DNA of 46,742 nucleotides from Aliishimia sp963922415 (GCA_963922415.1 CAWUIP010000013.1:1-46742), one strand, 5' to 3'; shown: positions 24,814-36,004, numbered from the stretch's first letter. The notes: generated by a model from the letters alone, not told the origin. Numbers and translations: made by a program.

Positions 24814-25020
24814 ATGCGTAAACCGATCACTTTGCTTTTGGTTACCATGTCAGCGGCTTTGGCAGGCTGCGGTGAGACATTCCCGGAACAAAGCCTCTTG
24901 GGCGCAGGGGCGGGAGCTGCGACGGCGGTTGTGCTGGACGGTTCTCCGTTCACCGGCGCGGTTGTCGGCGCTGCGGGCAACTTGGTCTACTGCCAAACCA
25001 ACCCGGGCAAATGTAACTGA
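24814..25020 (+). CDS. small glycine-zipper lipoprotein
   Basis: A 68-residue protein. The signal segment PITLLLVTMSAALAGC ends in the lipobox LAGC (Cys18). The mature part holds a glycine-rich helix (LLGAGAGAATAVVLDG, then FTGAVVGAAGNLVY) of the glycine-zipper type that embeds in or packs against the membrane, and a C-terminal C-x7-C pair (YCQTNPGKC). Such proteins are common in Rhodobacteraceae and of unknown role. The ATG at 24814 is chosen because the signal starts there, although the frame is open to 24724. Confidence 0.78.
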   Translation: MRKPITLLLVTMSAALAGCGETFPEQSLLGAGAGAATAVVLDGSPFTGAVVGAAGNLVYCQTNPGKCN

Positions 25021-25151
25021 CGCGCCACGCCTATGTGACATTGCCGCACCGGATCCGGTGGCGGCCAGTTCTAGGGATGACGCGGTCGCTGTGGCTGTGC
25101 TACATTGTGCAAATAGTTCGGCGGAAAAGACCGACACACGAGGCACAGCAG

Positions 25152-25313
25152 ATGACACTTCACCTTACACTGGTTCGGGCCGGTGCGCTGGTCGTTATAT
25201 TGACCATGGCCGCGTGCGCGCCGCCGGTTCTCGACGTCTCCAGCCGGGGACATTTGAATATGTTGGCACCTATCGATGCCGCACCAGACTTCTGGGACGA
25301 CCAACCCCAGTAA
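25152..25313 (+). CDS. 53-residue lipoprotein
   Basis: A short gene from ATG 25152. The signal is VRAGALVVILTMAAC with Cys22 as the lipidation site, and the mature part is only 32 residues (APPVLDVSSRGHLNMLAPIDAAPDFWDDQPQ, acidic at its end). GAGG lies about 14 nt upstream. Function unknown. Third lipoprotein in the 1.4 kb before pccA. A hairpin follows. Confidence 0.68.
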   Translation: MTLHLTLVRAGALVVILTMAACAPPVLDVSSRGHLNMLAPIDAAPDFWDDQPQ

Positions 25314-25345
25314 GAACGTGGCGCTCATCATCTGAGTGTCTCCAG

Positions 25346-25368
25346 CGGGCCGGCTGCCGCACGGCCCG
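25346..25368 (+). terminator. hairpin after the 53-residue lipoprotein gene
   Basis: Arms CGGGCCG and CGGCCCG (7 bp) with a 9-nt loop, 33 nt after the stop codon. No T-run follows. It could separate this small gene from pccA. Confidence 0.4.
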
Positions 25369-25467
25369 TATGCGCGTGCGCGCTCTCCGCATCTCTGACC
25401 ATCAAACACCGCGTGCAAGCTGCAGCTTCGGCTTCGCGCGACCAATAAGCTTTGGGGGAACAAACTC

Positions 25468-27516
25468 GTGTTCAACAAGATACTGATCGCAAACCGGGGC
25501 GAGATTGCCTGCCGCGTCATAAAAACGGCCCGCAAGCTGGGCATAGACACGGTTGCGATCTACTCTGACGCGGATCGCGCGGCGCTGCATGTCGAGATGG
25601 CGGATGAGGCGATCCATATCGGGCCAGCGCCTGCCAACCAATCCTACATCGTGATCGATAAGGTCATGCAGGCGATCAAAGACAGCGGCGCGCAAGCGGT
25701 ACATCCCGGCTACGGTTTTCTGAGCGAAAATGCCAAGTTTGCCGAGGCATTGGACGCGGCAGGCGTGGCTTTCATCGGCCCACCCAAAGGCGCAATTGAG
25801 AGCATGGGGGACAAGATCACCTCCAAAAAGATCGCACAAGAGGCGGGCGTGTCGACCGTGCCTGGCTATATGGGCTTGATCGAGGACGCTGAAGAGGCGG
25901 TCCGGATTTCGAACGAAATCGGCTACCCGGTGATGATCAAAGCGTCGGCCGGGGGCGGCGGTAAGGGCATGCGGATCGCTTGGGACGACCAGGAAGCGCG
26001 CGAAGGCTTTCAATCGTCCAAGAACGAAGCCGCAAACTCGTTCGGCGATGACCGGATCTTCATCGAAAAATTTGTAACCCAGCCCCGGCACATCGAAATC
26101 CAGGTGCTGGCGGACACCCATGGCAACTGCATCTACTTGGGCGAGCGTGAGTGCTCGATCCAGCGGCGGAACCAAAAAGTGGTCGAGGAGGCTCCGTCGC
26201 CGTTCCTCGACGAGGCCACCCGCAAAGCGATGGGCGAACAGGCCTGCGCGCTCGCGCAAGCGGTGGGATATGCCAGCGCGGGCACCGTGGAATTCATCGT
26301 TGATGGCGAGAAGAACTTCTATTTCCTCGAGATGAATACACGGCTTCAGGTGGAACATCCGGTGACGGAACTGATCACTGGCGTCGATCTGGTGGAGCAG
26401 ATGATCCGCGTGGCGGCGGGCGAGACACTCTCGATCACGCAAGAGGACGTGAAGCTCACCGGCTGGGCGATTGAGAACCGTCTTTATGCCGAAGATCCTT
26501 ACCGCAACTTCCTGCCCTCGATTGGCCGGCTGACGCGCTACCGTCCGCCGCAAGAGGTCGCCGCCGGTCCGATGGCCGCCGCAGGTACTTGGCATGGCGA
26601 CGCGCCACGCGGTGAGACGGCGGTGCGCAACGACACCGGCGTCTATGAAGGTGGCGAGATTTCAATGTATTACGACCCGATGATCGCCAAGCTGTGTACT
26701 TGGGGCGAAACGCGTGAGGCCGCGATTGAGGCGATGCGGCTGGCGCTCGACCGGTTCGAAGTTGAAGGGATCGGCCATAACTTGCCGTTTGTTGCGGCGG
26801 TCATGGATCACCCCAAATTTATCTCGGGCGATATGACGACGGCCTTTATCGCCGAAGAATATCCCGACGGGTTTGAGGGCGTGAGCCTGTCCGAGGGTGA
26901 GCTCAAACGCGTTGCGGCCATGGTCGGCGCGATGCACCGGGTCGAAGAAGTGCGCCGCGCCCGCATCTCGGGCCGAATGGGCAACCATGAACGCCGTGTC
27001 GGCAACGATTGGGTTGTTAGCCTGCAAGGCCAAAGTTTCGACATCGACATCACGCCCGACACAGACGGCGCAGATGTGCTGTTTGCCGCGGATGGCGAGA
27101 CTGTGCGTGTCGTCAGCGGCTGGCAGCCCGGCGCACCGCTTGCCATGGGATATGTGCAAGACCGCCTGCTCGTCCTGAAAGTGGACCGGATTCCGCAAGG
27201 CTTCCGCGTGCGTACGCGCGGGGCAGAGCTGAAAGTGCACATTCGCACACGGCGCCAGGCCGAGTTGGCCGCACTAATGCCCGAAAAGCTGCCGCCCGAT
27301 ACGTCGAAAATGCTGCTGTGCCCCATGCCAGGGCTGATCGTAAAGGTCGATGTGGCCGTGGGCGACGAGGTGCAAGAGGGTCAGGCGCTGTGCACCGTCG
27401 AGGCGATGAAGATGGAAAACATCCTGCGCGCCGAACGCAAAGGCAAAGTGTCCAAAATCAACGCAGCATCTGGCGACAGCCTTGCCGTGGACGATGTCAT
27501 CATGGAGTTCGAATAA
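25468..27516 (+). CDS. pccA: propionyl-CoA carboxylase alpha subunit (biotin carboxylase + BCCP)
   Basis: A 682-residue biotin-dependent enzyme subunit that carboxylates its own biotin with ATP and bicarbonate. The biotin carboxylase domain fills about residues 1-447: FNKILIANRGEIACRVI, the glycine-rich KASAGGGGKGMR loop, EAPSP, and EMNTRLQVEHPVTE. A BT-type linker follows, and the BCCP domain ends the chain with VEAMKMEN, whose Lys takes biotin. Length and BT linker mark PccA rather than AccC. The start is GTG at 25468, with TTGGGGGA upstream. The partner pccB lies 4 kb upstream on the same strand, an unusually wide separation filled with small genes. Confidence 0.95.
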   Translation: MFNKILIANRGEIACRVIKTARKLGIDTVAIYSDADRAALHVEMADEAIHIGPAPANQSYIVIDKVMQAIKDSGAQAVHPGYGFLSENAKFAEALDAAGVAFIGPPKGAIESMGDKITSKKIAQEAGVSTVPGYMGLIEDAEEAVRISNEIGYPVMIKASAGGGGKGMRIAWDDQEAREGFQSSKNEAANSFGDDRIFIEKFVTQPRHIEIQVLADTHGNCIYLGERECSIQRRNQKVVEEAPSPFLDEATRKAMGEQACALAQAVGYASAGTVEFIVDGEKNFYFLEMNTRLQVEHPVTELITGVDLVEQMIRVAAGETLSITQEDVKLTGWAIENRLYAEDPYRNFLPSIGRLTRYRPPQEVAAGPMAAAGTWHGDAPRGETAVRNDTGVYEGGEISMYYDPMIAKLCTWGETREAAIEAMRLALDRFEVEGIGHNLPFVAAVMDHPKFISGDMTTAFIAEEYPDGFEGVSLSEGELKRVAAMVGAMHRVEEVRRARISGRMGNHERRVGNDWVVSLQGQSFDIDITPDTDGADVLFAADGETVRVVSGWQPGAPLAMGYVQDRLLVLKVDRIPQGFRVRTRGAELKVHIRTRRQAELAALMPEKLPPDTSKMLLCPMPGLIVKVDVAVGDEVQEGQALCTVEAMKMENILRAERKGKVSKINAASGDSLAVDDVIMEFE

Positions 27517-27644
27517 CCCATGAACCACCCGGTCTGGTTCCATCTGCACGCGCCTCTGGGCGCGGTGAAGACGGCCCCTGGGCTGGTGCGGGGTCGTGCG
27601 CCAAACGCAAAGATGCGCCCCCCAATTCGCACGCAAAAGACAGA

Positions 27645-28103
27645 TCAGCTTCCGTTTCGGCGGTCTCTGATCTCTTGCTGGCGGATTGGCAGTTTGTCGA
27701 TGGAGCGTGAGATTTCGCGCACGCTCCATGGAAAGGGCTTGCGTAGCTGCACAGCCCCTTCTTTGGACAGGATCACCAACATAAAGCCGCGCGGACGCAG
27801 CTTTTTGCGCAGCGGAGAGAGCACATCCGGGTCGGTATCGGTCAGAACGACCACGTCACGTTCCCGCAACGCCTCTGCGCGTGCCTCGATCTGTGTCATC
27901 TGTTCGATAAAGGCGGGGTCGGACGGGCTGTCGGCAAAAACCAGTATGGGCCGCTTTTTCCAGACAAATTCGCTCAAATCGCTGTCGCCGGCGGGCTGGA
28001 TCAGCGTCTCTTCAGGCTGCAAAGTGCTGTCCGCCGCCCACAAAGCGGGTGCGAAAAGCGGTGCGATTACAAGAGCTAAGGTCAGGCGGTACAGCAGTGT
28101 CAT
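27645..28103 (-). CDS. DUF4174 family secreted protein
   Basis: About 152 residues. Residues 1 to about 24 form a signal peptide (LTLALVIAPLFAPALWAADS). The mature domain begins with a WKKRPILVFADSPSDPAF strand-loop, then ERDVVVLTDTD and GFMLVILSKEGAVQLRKPFPWSVREI, matching DUF4174, a small thioredoxin-like or peroxiredoxin-like fold without catalytic cysteines. The ATG at 28103 is chosen because it begins the signal peptide. The gene is on the opposite strand from pccA and the sulfotransferase gene, with 128 nt of non-coding sequence before it ends against pccA. Confidence 0.75.
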   Translation of the reverse strand: MTLLYRLTLALVIAPLFAPALWAADSTLQPEETLIQPAGDSDLSEFVWKKRPILVFADSPSDPAFIEQMTQIEARAEALRERDVVVLTDTDPDVLSPLRKKLRPRGFMLVILSKEGAVQLRKPFPWSVREISRSIDKLPIRQQEIRDRRNGS

Positions 28104-29162
28104 GGGGTTCAATATAAGCGGCCATTTTCCGATTGCGACCGTTAATCCATTCTCCATGTCTGTTAAGCTGCCGGTAACGGGTGCCCGGTCATGTTAGGGT
28201 ATTCTTATCACTTTCAGCCGTGTGGGGCGGCGCATCAGCAAAGGCTCCGCCTGCCATGAAAATCACGCTTCACCTGGGGGTTCACCGAACCGGGACCACC
28301 TCTTGTCAGTCCTATTTGCGCGCGCGACGCGGCGATCTTGAAGACCTGCGGGTCGCCTATTGGGGGCCCGGGACGACGCGGTCGGGCCTTTTGGACGGCA
28401 TCGTGCCGGGGGGCGTGCGCCTTCTAGACCGGTCTGCGGCGGCAGAGCGCGCGCAGGGGCGCCTGCAACTCCGACTACGGAAGTTGGCAAACGATGGTTT
28501 CCAGCAATTGCTGGTAAGTGACGAAAACCTCATCGGTGGGATGCGCCAAAACCTGGCCCATCAAAGCCTTTACCCGGCCATTGGTGAACGCATGGTGCGC
28601 TTCGGAACAGCCTTTGGCGACGGTGTCGACCGGGTGGTTCTAACCATTCGCAATCCCGCGCGGTATTGGGCGTCTGTTCTGGCCTTCAAGGTGCGCCAAG
28701 GCCACCCGGTTCCGGATGACGCGGCGCTTGCCGCAGTTGCGGCGTCTCCGCGGATGTGGCGCGATGTGATCACGGATTTGGCCTGCGCGTTGCCAGAGAC
28801 CGAAATTTGGGTGGCCCCTTTCGAAGTGTCGTGCGGCAATCCTGTATCCGTGGTGCAGTTTGGCGCGGGCATCGCTGTGCCGCATATGGGCGCCGAAGAG
28901 TGGTTGAACCGTGCGCCTGACTTGAACGGATTGCGAGCGGCGTTGGTCGAGCGTGGCGAAGACCCAGGTAACTTGCCGCGTGGCCATGGGCCTTGGCAGC
29001 CGTTTTCCGATCTGCAGGTCGCAGAGATGACAGAAGCCTATATGGACGATCTTTTGTGGCTTGCGCAGGGCGCAGGCGGGTTAGCCAACCTGACAGAGGA
29101 TATTTTTGCAGCAGAAAGAAGCCATAAGACGCGACATGCTGCGCATTTGCGAGGACATGACT

Positions 29163-31289
<2,127 letters not shown>

Positions 31290-31301
31290 CGCGACAAAGG
31301 C

Positions 31302-31325
31302 AGGGTGCGGGCGATGCCGCACCCT
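31302..31325. terminator. bidirectional hairpin between scpA and nhaA (repeat copy 1)
   Basis: Perfect 9-bp arms AGGGTGCGG and CCGCACCCT with the 6-nt loop GCGATG, then TACG. It sits 12 nt after the scpA stop and 14 nt before the nhaA stop, between convergent genes. A near-identical element follows ppk1 at 38190-38213. Confidence 0.6.
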
Positions 31326-31339
31326 ACGCAGGTGGGCGC

Positions 31340-32542
31340 TTACTCTGCCGGTGCCGGTTGCGCTGCGTCTTCCGACTTGTCGGCGCTACGCGACGACGCG
31401 AGCATCAGTGCAGCGTACCCGATAATACCAGACACGACCGAACCGGACAGGACGCCCAAGCGCACCTCGTTCATCATCGCCGGATCCGCGAAGCTGAGTG
31501 ACCCAATAAACAGCGACATGGTGAAACCAACACCTGCCAAACAGGCGATGCCATAGATGTGGAGCGCTGTTGCGCCATGTGGCATGCGCGCAAGGCCCAG
31601 TTTTACCATCGCCATGGTCAGTCCAAAAACGCCGACCTGTTTGCCGATCAACAGACCCAATGCGATCCCAAGCGGCAAGGGCGCCAGAAGATCGGCGAAC
31701 GTCATGCCCTTAAGGACGACGCCCGCATTCGCAAATGCAAAGATGGGGATGATCATGTAAAGAACGTAAGGTGTTAACCCATGTTCGAGCGAGTGCAGTG
31801 GCGACTTGCCCCATTTGTCTTTGAGCGGAATACAAAACGCCGTCACAACGCCCGCCAGGGTCGCATGCACCCCGGACTTCAACACAAAGTACCACATGAT
31901 AACACCAAGCAAGATCGCTGGTGCAATCCGATGCGCGCCTTTTACGTTCAGCCAAATCAGCCCGCCGAGCGGTAAAAGGGCCAAGAACAGGTAATCGACT
32001 TTGAGTTCCGCCGTGTAGAACAGCGCGATGATGATGATCGCACCAAGATCATCGAGGATAGCGAGCGTGAGCAGGAACACCTTTAACGACGCCGGCGCGC
32101 GCGAGCCAACAAGGGCCAAAATGCCCAGGGCAAAAGCGATATCCGTTGCCGCAGGGATCGCCCAACCGGTCAGATTGACCGCATAATCCCAATTGATGAG
32201 CACAAAGACCAAGGCGGGCAGCGCCATGCCACCGACTGCGGCGACACCAGGAAGGATGACGTCAGCCGGATTTTTCAACTTTCCTTCCAACAATTCTCGC
32301 TTCAGCTCAAGCCCGATCAGAAAGAAGAAAATCGCCATAAGCCCGTCATTGATCCAAAGAATCAATGGTTTAGACAGGCCTTCGCCATCCCAAAGGACGG
32401 AGACGTACGTGCCCAATGTCCCCTCGTAGAGCGGAGCCAGCGCGGAATTGGCGACGATCATTGCCGCAACGGCTGACAGCATCAGCAGAATACCACCCGA
32501 AGCTTCGTGACTGAAAAACTTGTCGATCGCCCTGAGCAGCAT
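31340..32542 (-). CDS. nhaA: Na+/H+ antiporter NhaA
   Basis: A 400-residue inner-membrane antiporter with about twelve helices. The catalytic pair is in LAILDDLGAIIII, matching Asp163-Asp164 of E. coli NhaA; the crossed-helix region is ATDIAFALGIL, with the Asp that corresponds to Asp133. The tail of helix 2 has GLELKRELLEG, involved in pH sensing. Length is typical (E. coli 388). It would export sodium in exchange for protons, as suits a marine or saline habitat. It converges on scpA, the two separated by a single stable hairpin. Confidence 0.96.
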   Translation of the reverse strand: MLLRAIDKFFSHEASGGILLMLSAVAAMIVANSALAPLYEGTLGTYVSVLWDGEGLSKPLILWINDGLMAIFFFLIGLELKRELLEGKLKNPADVILPGVAAVGGMALPALVFVLINWDYAVNLTGWAIPAATDIAFALGILALVGSRAPASLKVFLLTLAILDDLGAIIIIALFYTAELKVDYLFLALLPLGGLIWLNVKGAHRIAPAILLGVIMWYFVLKSGVHATLAGVVTAFCIPLKDKWGKSPLHSLEHGLTPYVLYMIIPIFAFANAGVVLKGMTFADLLAPLPLGIALGLLIGKQVGVFGLTMAMVKLGLARMPHGATALHIYGIACLAGVGFTMSLFIGSLSFADPAMMNEVRLGVLSGSVVSGIIGYAALMLASSRSADKSEDAAQPAPAE

Positions 32543-32576
32543 TAAACCTCTCCGAAATTGTCAGGAATAGTGACCT

Positions 32577-32606
32577 TTGACATGGGGCAGACCCGAGAAA
32601 TATCAA
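32577..32606 (+). promoter_or_regulatory. candidate sigma70-like promoter for the VOC-GNAT-DnaJ-EEP operon
   Basis: TTGACA at 32577-32582 is followed 18 nt later by TATCAA (32601-32606), 58 nt upstream of the VOC gene start. The -35 is a perfect consensus and the -10 a moderate match. Assigned by pattern only. Confidence 0.35.
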
Positions 32607-32663
32607 CGCAATTCTGCACAATAATTCCTTCAGTTCCGTCAATTTTCGCAACAGGATGCGCGC

Positions 32664-33281
32664 ATGCTTGAACTTGATCACATTGCTGTATCCGGAGAGA
32701 CGCTGACCGACGCACAGGCTTACGTCGAAGCGGCGTTGGGTGTTCCAATGCAGACAGGTGGGAAGCACGCTGTTTTTCACACGCATAACGCGCTCCTTGG
32801 ACTTGAAGACGGTCTTTATCTTGAGGCGATTGCTATCGATCCCGATGCACCGACGCCCGACCGCCCACGCTGGTTCGCTCTGGATGCATTCTCGGGCGCG
32901 CCACGGTTGACAAATTGGATTTGTAGAACCACGCAAATTACTGAAATTTTAGCGGAAATTGACTTGCCTCTCGGCGAACCCGTTGCATTGAAGCGCGGGG
33001 ATTTGCGCTGGCACATGGCGGTTCCGGCGTCAGGCCACTTACCTTACCAGAACTGCGCACCTGCGGTGATTTCCTGGTCCGCGGGCATCCATCCGGCCCA
33101 ACGTTTGACGCATCGTGGCGTACGCTTGCGGCGCTTGACAATCCGCCACCCGGATGTCGCCGCACTGCAGCGCGCGTTGACGCCGTATCTGGGGGACGAT
33201 CGGCTGGCGTTTGACGTCGGTGACGCTGGTTTATCGGCTGAATTTGAGACGCCGCATGGTCCGCGTCATTTGGAAGCATGA
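32664..33281 (+). CDS. VOC superfamily (glyoxalase-like) protein
   Basis: A 205-residue protein of the vicinal oxygen chelate fold, Glyoxalase_3-like. Its start LELDHIAVSGETLTDAQAYVEAALGV has the first metal His, and KHAVFHTHNALLGLEDGLYLEAIAID carries the strand with a Glu typical of the metal site. The second half (from about residue 105) is the other betaalphabeta module. The reaction is unknown. It is not a methylmalonyl-CoA epimerase, which is shorter (about 134-150 residues) and has a different N terminus. The stop overlaps the next gene by ATGA. Confidence 0.8.
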   Translation: MLELDHIAVSGETLTDAQAYVEAALGVPMQTGGKHAVFHTHNALLGLEDGLYLEAIAIDPDAPTPDRPRWFALDAFSGAPRLTNWICRTTQITEILAEIDLPLGEPVALKRGDLRWHMAVPASGHLPYQNCAPAVISWSAGIHPAQRLTHRGVRLRRLTIRHPDVAALQRALTPYLGDDRLAFDVGDAGLSAEFETPHGPRHLEA

Positions 33282-33760
33282 TACGCTTTGCCGATGCTGG
33301 CGATGCCGACCAAATACAGGCAATCTGGAACGATGTTATCGCGAGCTCATCTGCGACATTTACCTCTGAACCGAAATCCAAGCAGACGGTTGCCGAACTT
33401 ATAGACACACGACCTGTCATCGTTGCTGATCACAATGCAATGGCCGTGGGCTTTGCGAGCTATGGCCCTTTTCGTGCAGGCCCAGGATACCGCTATGTTG
33501 CGGAACATACGATATACTTAGCGCCCGAGGCGCAAGGGCAGGGTCTTGGGCGTCGCTTGATGGCAACTTTGGAGCAAACTGCACAGGACCACGGAATTGA
33601 CACGCTCATCGGTGGTATCGGCGGCGAGAATGAGGCCGCATACATGTTTCACGCAGCACTAGGCTTTCGTGAGGTCGGTCGATTGCCGGGCCTTGGTGCA
33701 AAATTCGGAAATCGATACGATCTTGTGCTTATGCAGAAAAACCTGGACGCGACGCCCTGA
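33278..33760 (+). CDS. GNAT N-acetyltransferase, phosphinothricin/methionine sulfoximine type
   Basis: A 160-residue acetyltransferase. The acetyl-CoA loop is QGQGLGRRLM (Q-x-x-G-x-G) after the strand VAEHTIYLAPEA, and the C-terminal GENEAAYMFHAALGFREVGRL motif matches the PAT/MddA subgroup, which acetylates phosphinothricin-like or methionine sulfoximine/sulfone substrates. The physiological substrate is not certain. It begins in the stop codon of the VOC gene (ATGA), so the two are coupled, and the DnaJ-like gene follows 31 nt later. Confidence 0.88.
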   Translation: MIRFADAGDADQIQAIWNDVIASSSATFTSEPKSKQTVAELIDTRPVIVADHNAMAVGFASYGPFRAGPGYRYVAEHTIYLAPEAQGQGLGRRLMATLEQTAQDHGIDTLIGGIGGENEAAYMFHAALGFREVGRLPGLGAKFGNRYDLVLMQKNLDATP

Positions 33761-33791
33761 CACCTGCGGCCTAACGCGATAGACTCTCCTC

Positions 33792-34472
33792 ATGTCAATT
33801 TGGACCCGTATCCTGAGTGCGCTTTCTGCACTGGCGCACGGCGAAAGCCTCTCGGCGATCTTTGAGCGATTGCGCACGCCCCCCGAACGCTCGATCGCTT
33901 TCACAATTGCGGTCATCGCGCTTGGGGCAAAGATGGCCAAGGCGGATGGGCTTGTCACACGTGACGAGGTGACTGCATTTCGCGAAGTCTTTCACATTGC
34001 GCGCCAAGATGAGGCCGGGGCCGCGCGCGTTTTCAACTTAGCACGCCAAGACGTTGCTGGCTTTGAGGACTACGCGGCGCGGATCCGCGCAATGTTTAAC
34101 GGCCATACGCAAACGCTCACCGATCTGGTCGAGGGTCTTTTCCATATTGCTGTTGCAGATGGTGACTATCACCCCAACGAAGATGCGTATCTGGACCGGG
34201 TGGCTGAGATATTTGATCTGCCGCCACAAGAGTACAGGGCCCTTCGGGCTCGGTTCATTCCGGGGGCAGAACCAGATCCGTATGCGGTCTTGGGTGTGCC
34301 GCCAAATGCGACAACCGAAGAAGTGCGCGCGGCGTGGCGCAGTCTGGTCCGGCACAACCACCCAGACTCCTTGATTGCCCGGGGCGTGCCCGAAGAAGCG
34401 CAGAAGATGGCGGAAAAGCGCATGAAAGACATCAATCGCGCTTGGGAAGTGATTTCGGGAAAAGCGGCCTGA
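33792..34472 (+). CDS. DjlA-like TerB + J-domain protein
   Basis: A 226-residue protein. Residues about 33-150 form a TerB-like helical domain (IALGAKMAKADGLVTRDEV, then FHIAVADGDYHPNEDAYL, with the repeated acidic metal-type motif A-D-G). Residues about 160-226 form a C-terminal J domain with the HPD signature in VRHNHPDSL, needed to stimulate DnaK ATPase. E. coli DjlA has an N-terminal membrane helix, which is absent here, so this is a soluble co-chaperone of the alphaproteobacterial kind. Its TGA overlaps the next gene's ATG by one base. Confidence 0.9.
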   Translation: MSIWTRILSALSALAHGESLSAIFERLRTPPERSIAFTIAVIALGAKMAKADGLVTRDEVTAFREVFHIARQDEAGAARVFNLARQDVAGFEDYAARIRAMFNGHTQTLTDLVEGLFHIAVADGDYHPNEDAYLDRVAEIFDLPPQEYRALRARFIPGAEPDPYAVLGVPPNATTEEVRAAWRSLVRHNHPDSLIARGVPEEAQKMAEKRMKDINRAWEVISGKAA

Positions 34473-35470
34473 TGCGCATCGCCACATACAATGTGGAATG
34501 GTTCAATGCACTCTTTGACGATGACGGGCAGCTTTTAGATGACGCGGAATGGTCGGCACGTTGGGATGTCACGCGTGCAGATCAGACTGAAGCGCTTGCG
34601 CTTGTCTTTAAGGCGATGGATGCGGATGCCGTTTTGGTTGTCGAGGCGCCAGACACGTCGCGCAAGCGTGACACAGTGCCCGCCCTAGAGACGTTTGCAC
34701 AGGCCTTTGATCTGCGCACCCGACGCGCGGCGATGGGCTTTGCCAATGACACGCAACAGGAGATTGCGCTGCTCTATGATCCTGACCGTATCACGGCGCG
34801 GCATGATCCCGTTGGGTCAACCCAGGGCGACGCCCCGCGGTTTGACGAGGTCTTCAAGATCGATCTCGACATTGATGCGACCCGGGATCGTGTCACCTTT
34901 TCCAAGCCACCGCTTGAATTGGTTCTAAAGACCGCGACCGGCACGTCATTGCGCATGATCGGCGCGCATTTGAAATCGAAGGCCCCGCATGGCGCCAAGT
35001 CCGACGCGGATGCCATGCGGATTTCCATCGCCAATCGCCGCAAGCAACTGGCGCAGGCGATATGGCTTCGGCGGCGGGTGACGCAGCATCTGGAGGCAGG
35101 CGATCCGCTGGTCTTGCTTGGGGATCTAAATGATGGACCGGGCCTTGATGAATACGAGCACCTCTTTGGGCGATCCTCGGTCGAGATCATCTTAGGCGAT
35201 GACATGTTTGATCCGCATGCGCGCCGTGCGTTGGGACGACGGTTTGAGGCCGTTCCCACGACGGCGCGGTTTTGGATCCGGCACGAAAACCGTTACCTAC
35301 AAGCATTGCTCGACTACATCATGCTGTCGCCCGATTTGGTGGCCAAACGCCCCAGCTGGCGCATTTGGCACCCGATGGACGACCCTGAATGCTGGACGCG
35401 CCCAGGCTTGCGCGACGCCCTCGTTACGGCGTCGGATCATTTCCCTGTCACGGTTGATATCGACATTTAG
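34472..35470 (+). CDS. endonuclease/exonuclease/phosphatase (EEP) family protein, cytosolic
   Basis: A 332-residue protein with no signal or membrane segment. EEP motifs are MRIATYNVEWFN at the start (metal-binding Asn), VLVVEAPDTS (Glu), GAHLKSK, LLGDLNDGPG (Asp-x-Asn), and ASDHFPVTVDI at the end (catalytic Asp-His). All key residues are present, so hydrolysis of a phosphodiester is likely; the substrate is unknown. The start at 34472 shares one base with the previous stop, which strongly supports it. It is a different subgroup from the membrane-anchored EEP gene at 11721. Confidence 0.87.
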   Translation: MRIATYNVEWFNALFDDDGQLLDDAEWSARWDVTRADQTEALALVFKAMDADAVLVVEAPDTSRKRDTVPALETFAQAFDLRTRRAAMGFANDTQQEIALLYDPDRITARHDPVGSTQGDAPRFDEVFKIDLDIDATRDRVTFSKPPLELVLKTATGTSLRMIGAHLKSKAPHGAKSDADAMRISIANRRKQLAQAIWLRRRVTQHLEAGDPLVLLGDLNDGPGLDEYEHLFGRSSVEIILGDDMFDPHARRALGRRFEAVPTTARFWIRHENRYLQALLDYIMLSPDLVAKRPSWRIWHPMDDPECWTRPGLRDALVTASDHFPVTVDIDI

Positions 35471-35480
35471 GGATAAAAAC

Positions 35481-35858
35481 ATGCGCCGCTGTGACTATAT
35501 CATATTTATGAGACACCTTTACGCTGCCGCCATCATCGCCGCATGTGCCGCCGTGCCAAGCCACGCCGAAGAGGCCCCCAGTACCGGGCAATCCTTGATT
35601 GAACGCGGAACTCAGCTGTTTTTGGAAGGGCTGATGAAAGAATTGGAGCCTGCATTGGATGGGCTCGCAGACGTTGGCCCGGGCTTGCGCCAGTTCGCCG
35701 AGGAAATGGGACCTGCACTGCAAGACTTGATGGCGCACGTCAAAGATTGGTCGGCGTATCATCCGCCCGAGATCCTGCCCAACGGTGACATTATTCTGCG
35801 CAAACGTGTGCCGACCGCGCCACAAGACACGCCTGAAGAGGGCACGATCGATCTGTAA
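35481..35858 (+). CDS. small secreted or membrane-anchored protein
   Basis: A 125-residue protein. After a basic N terminus, residues about 10-29 form a signal peptide (MRHLYAAAIIAACAAVPSHA, cleavage near AHAEE). The mature part has an acidic amphipathic helix (LIERGTQLFLEGLMKELEPALDGLADVG) and ends YHPPEILPNGDIILRKRVP, a tail common to roseobacter proteins often mislabelled as AAA+ ATPases; there is no Walker motif here. I prefer the ATG at 35481 with GGGAT upstream to the one at 35508. It follows the EEP gene by 10 nt. Confidence 0.68.
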   Translation: MRRCDYIIFMRHLYAAAIIAACAAVPSHAEEAPSTGQSLIERGTQLFLEGLMKELEPALDGLADVGPGLRQFAEEMGPALQDLMAHVKDWSAYHPPEILPNGDIILRKRVPTAPQDTPEEGTIDL

Positions 35859-36004
35859 TCCCCAAATGTTGTCTGCGGGAAGCTGCCTAACCTTCGGCAA
35901 ATCCAGAGTTTTCTGGGATTCTCCCTTGAAGGTTGCGAAAACCCTCGGCACGTTATCGCATGGCCGTCATGCCATCGTCACACCCGAAGCCTAGAGCGCA
36001 AGAT

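Noticed and set aside
25402..26595. 397-codon minus-strand open frame across pccA
   Set aside because: It mirrors the codon bias of pccA and shows no family motif; the plus-strand protein is unmistakable.
27520..28197. Long plus-strand open frame antisense to the DUF4174 gene
   Set aside because: The minus-strand product has a signal peptide and DUF4174 features, while this frame is basic and low in family-like motifs; it is a shadow frame.
32664..33281. VOC-family gene as the missing methylmalonyl-CoA epimerase
   Set aside because: Too long (205 residues), lacks the epimerase N-terminal pattern, and lies in a separate operon beyond nhaA.
35481..35858. AAA+ ATPase
   Set aside because: Similar small roseobacter proteins are sometimes labelled this way, but there is no Walker A or B motif and the protein is secreted.
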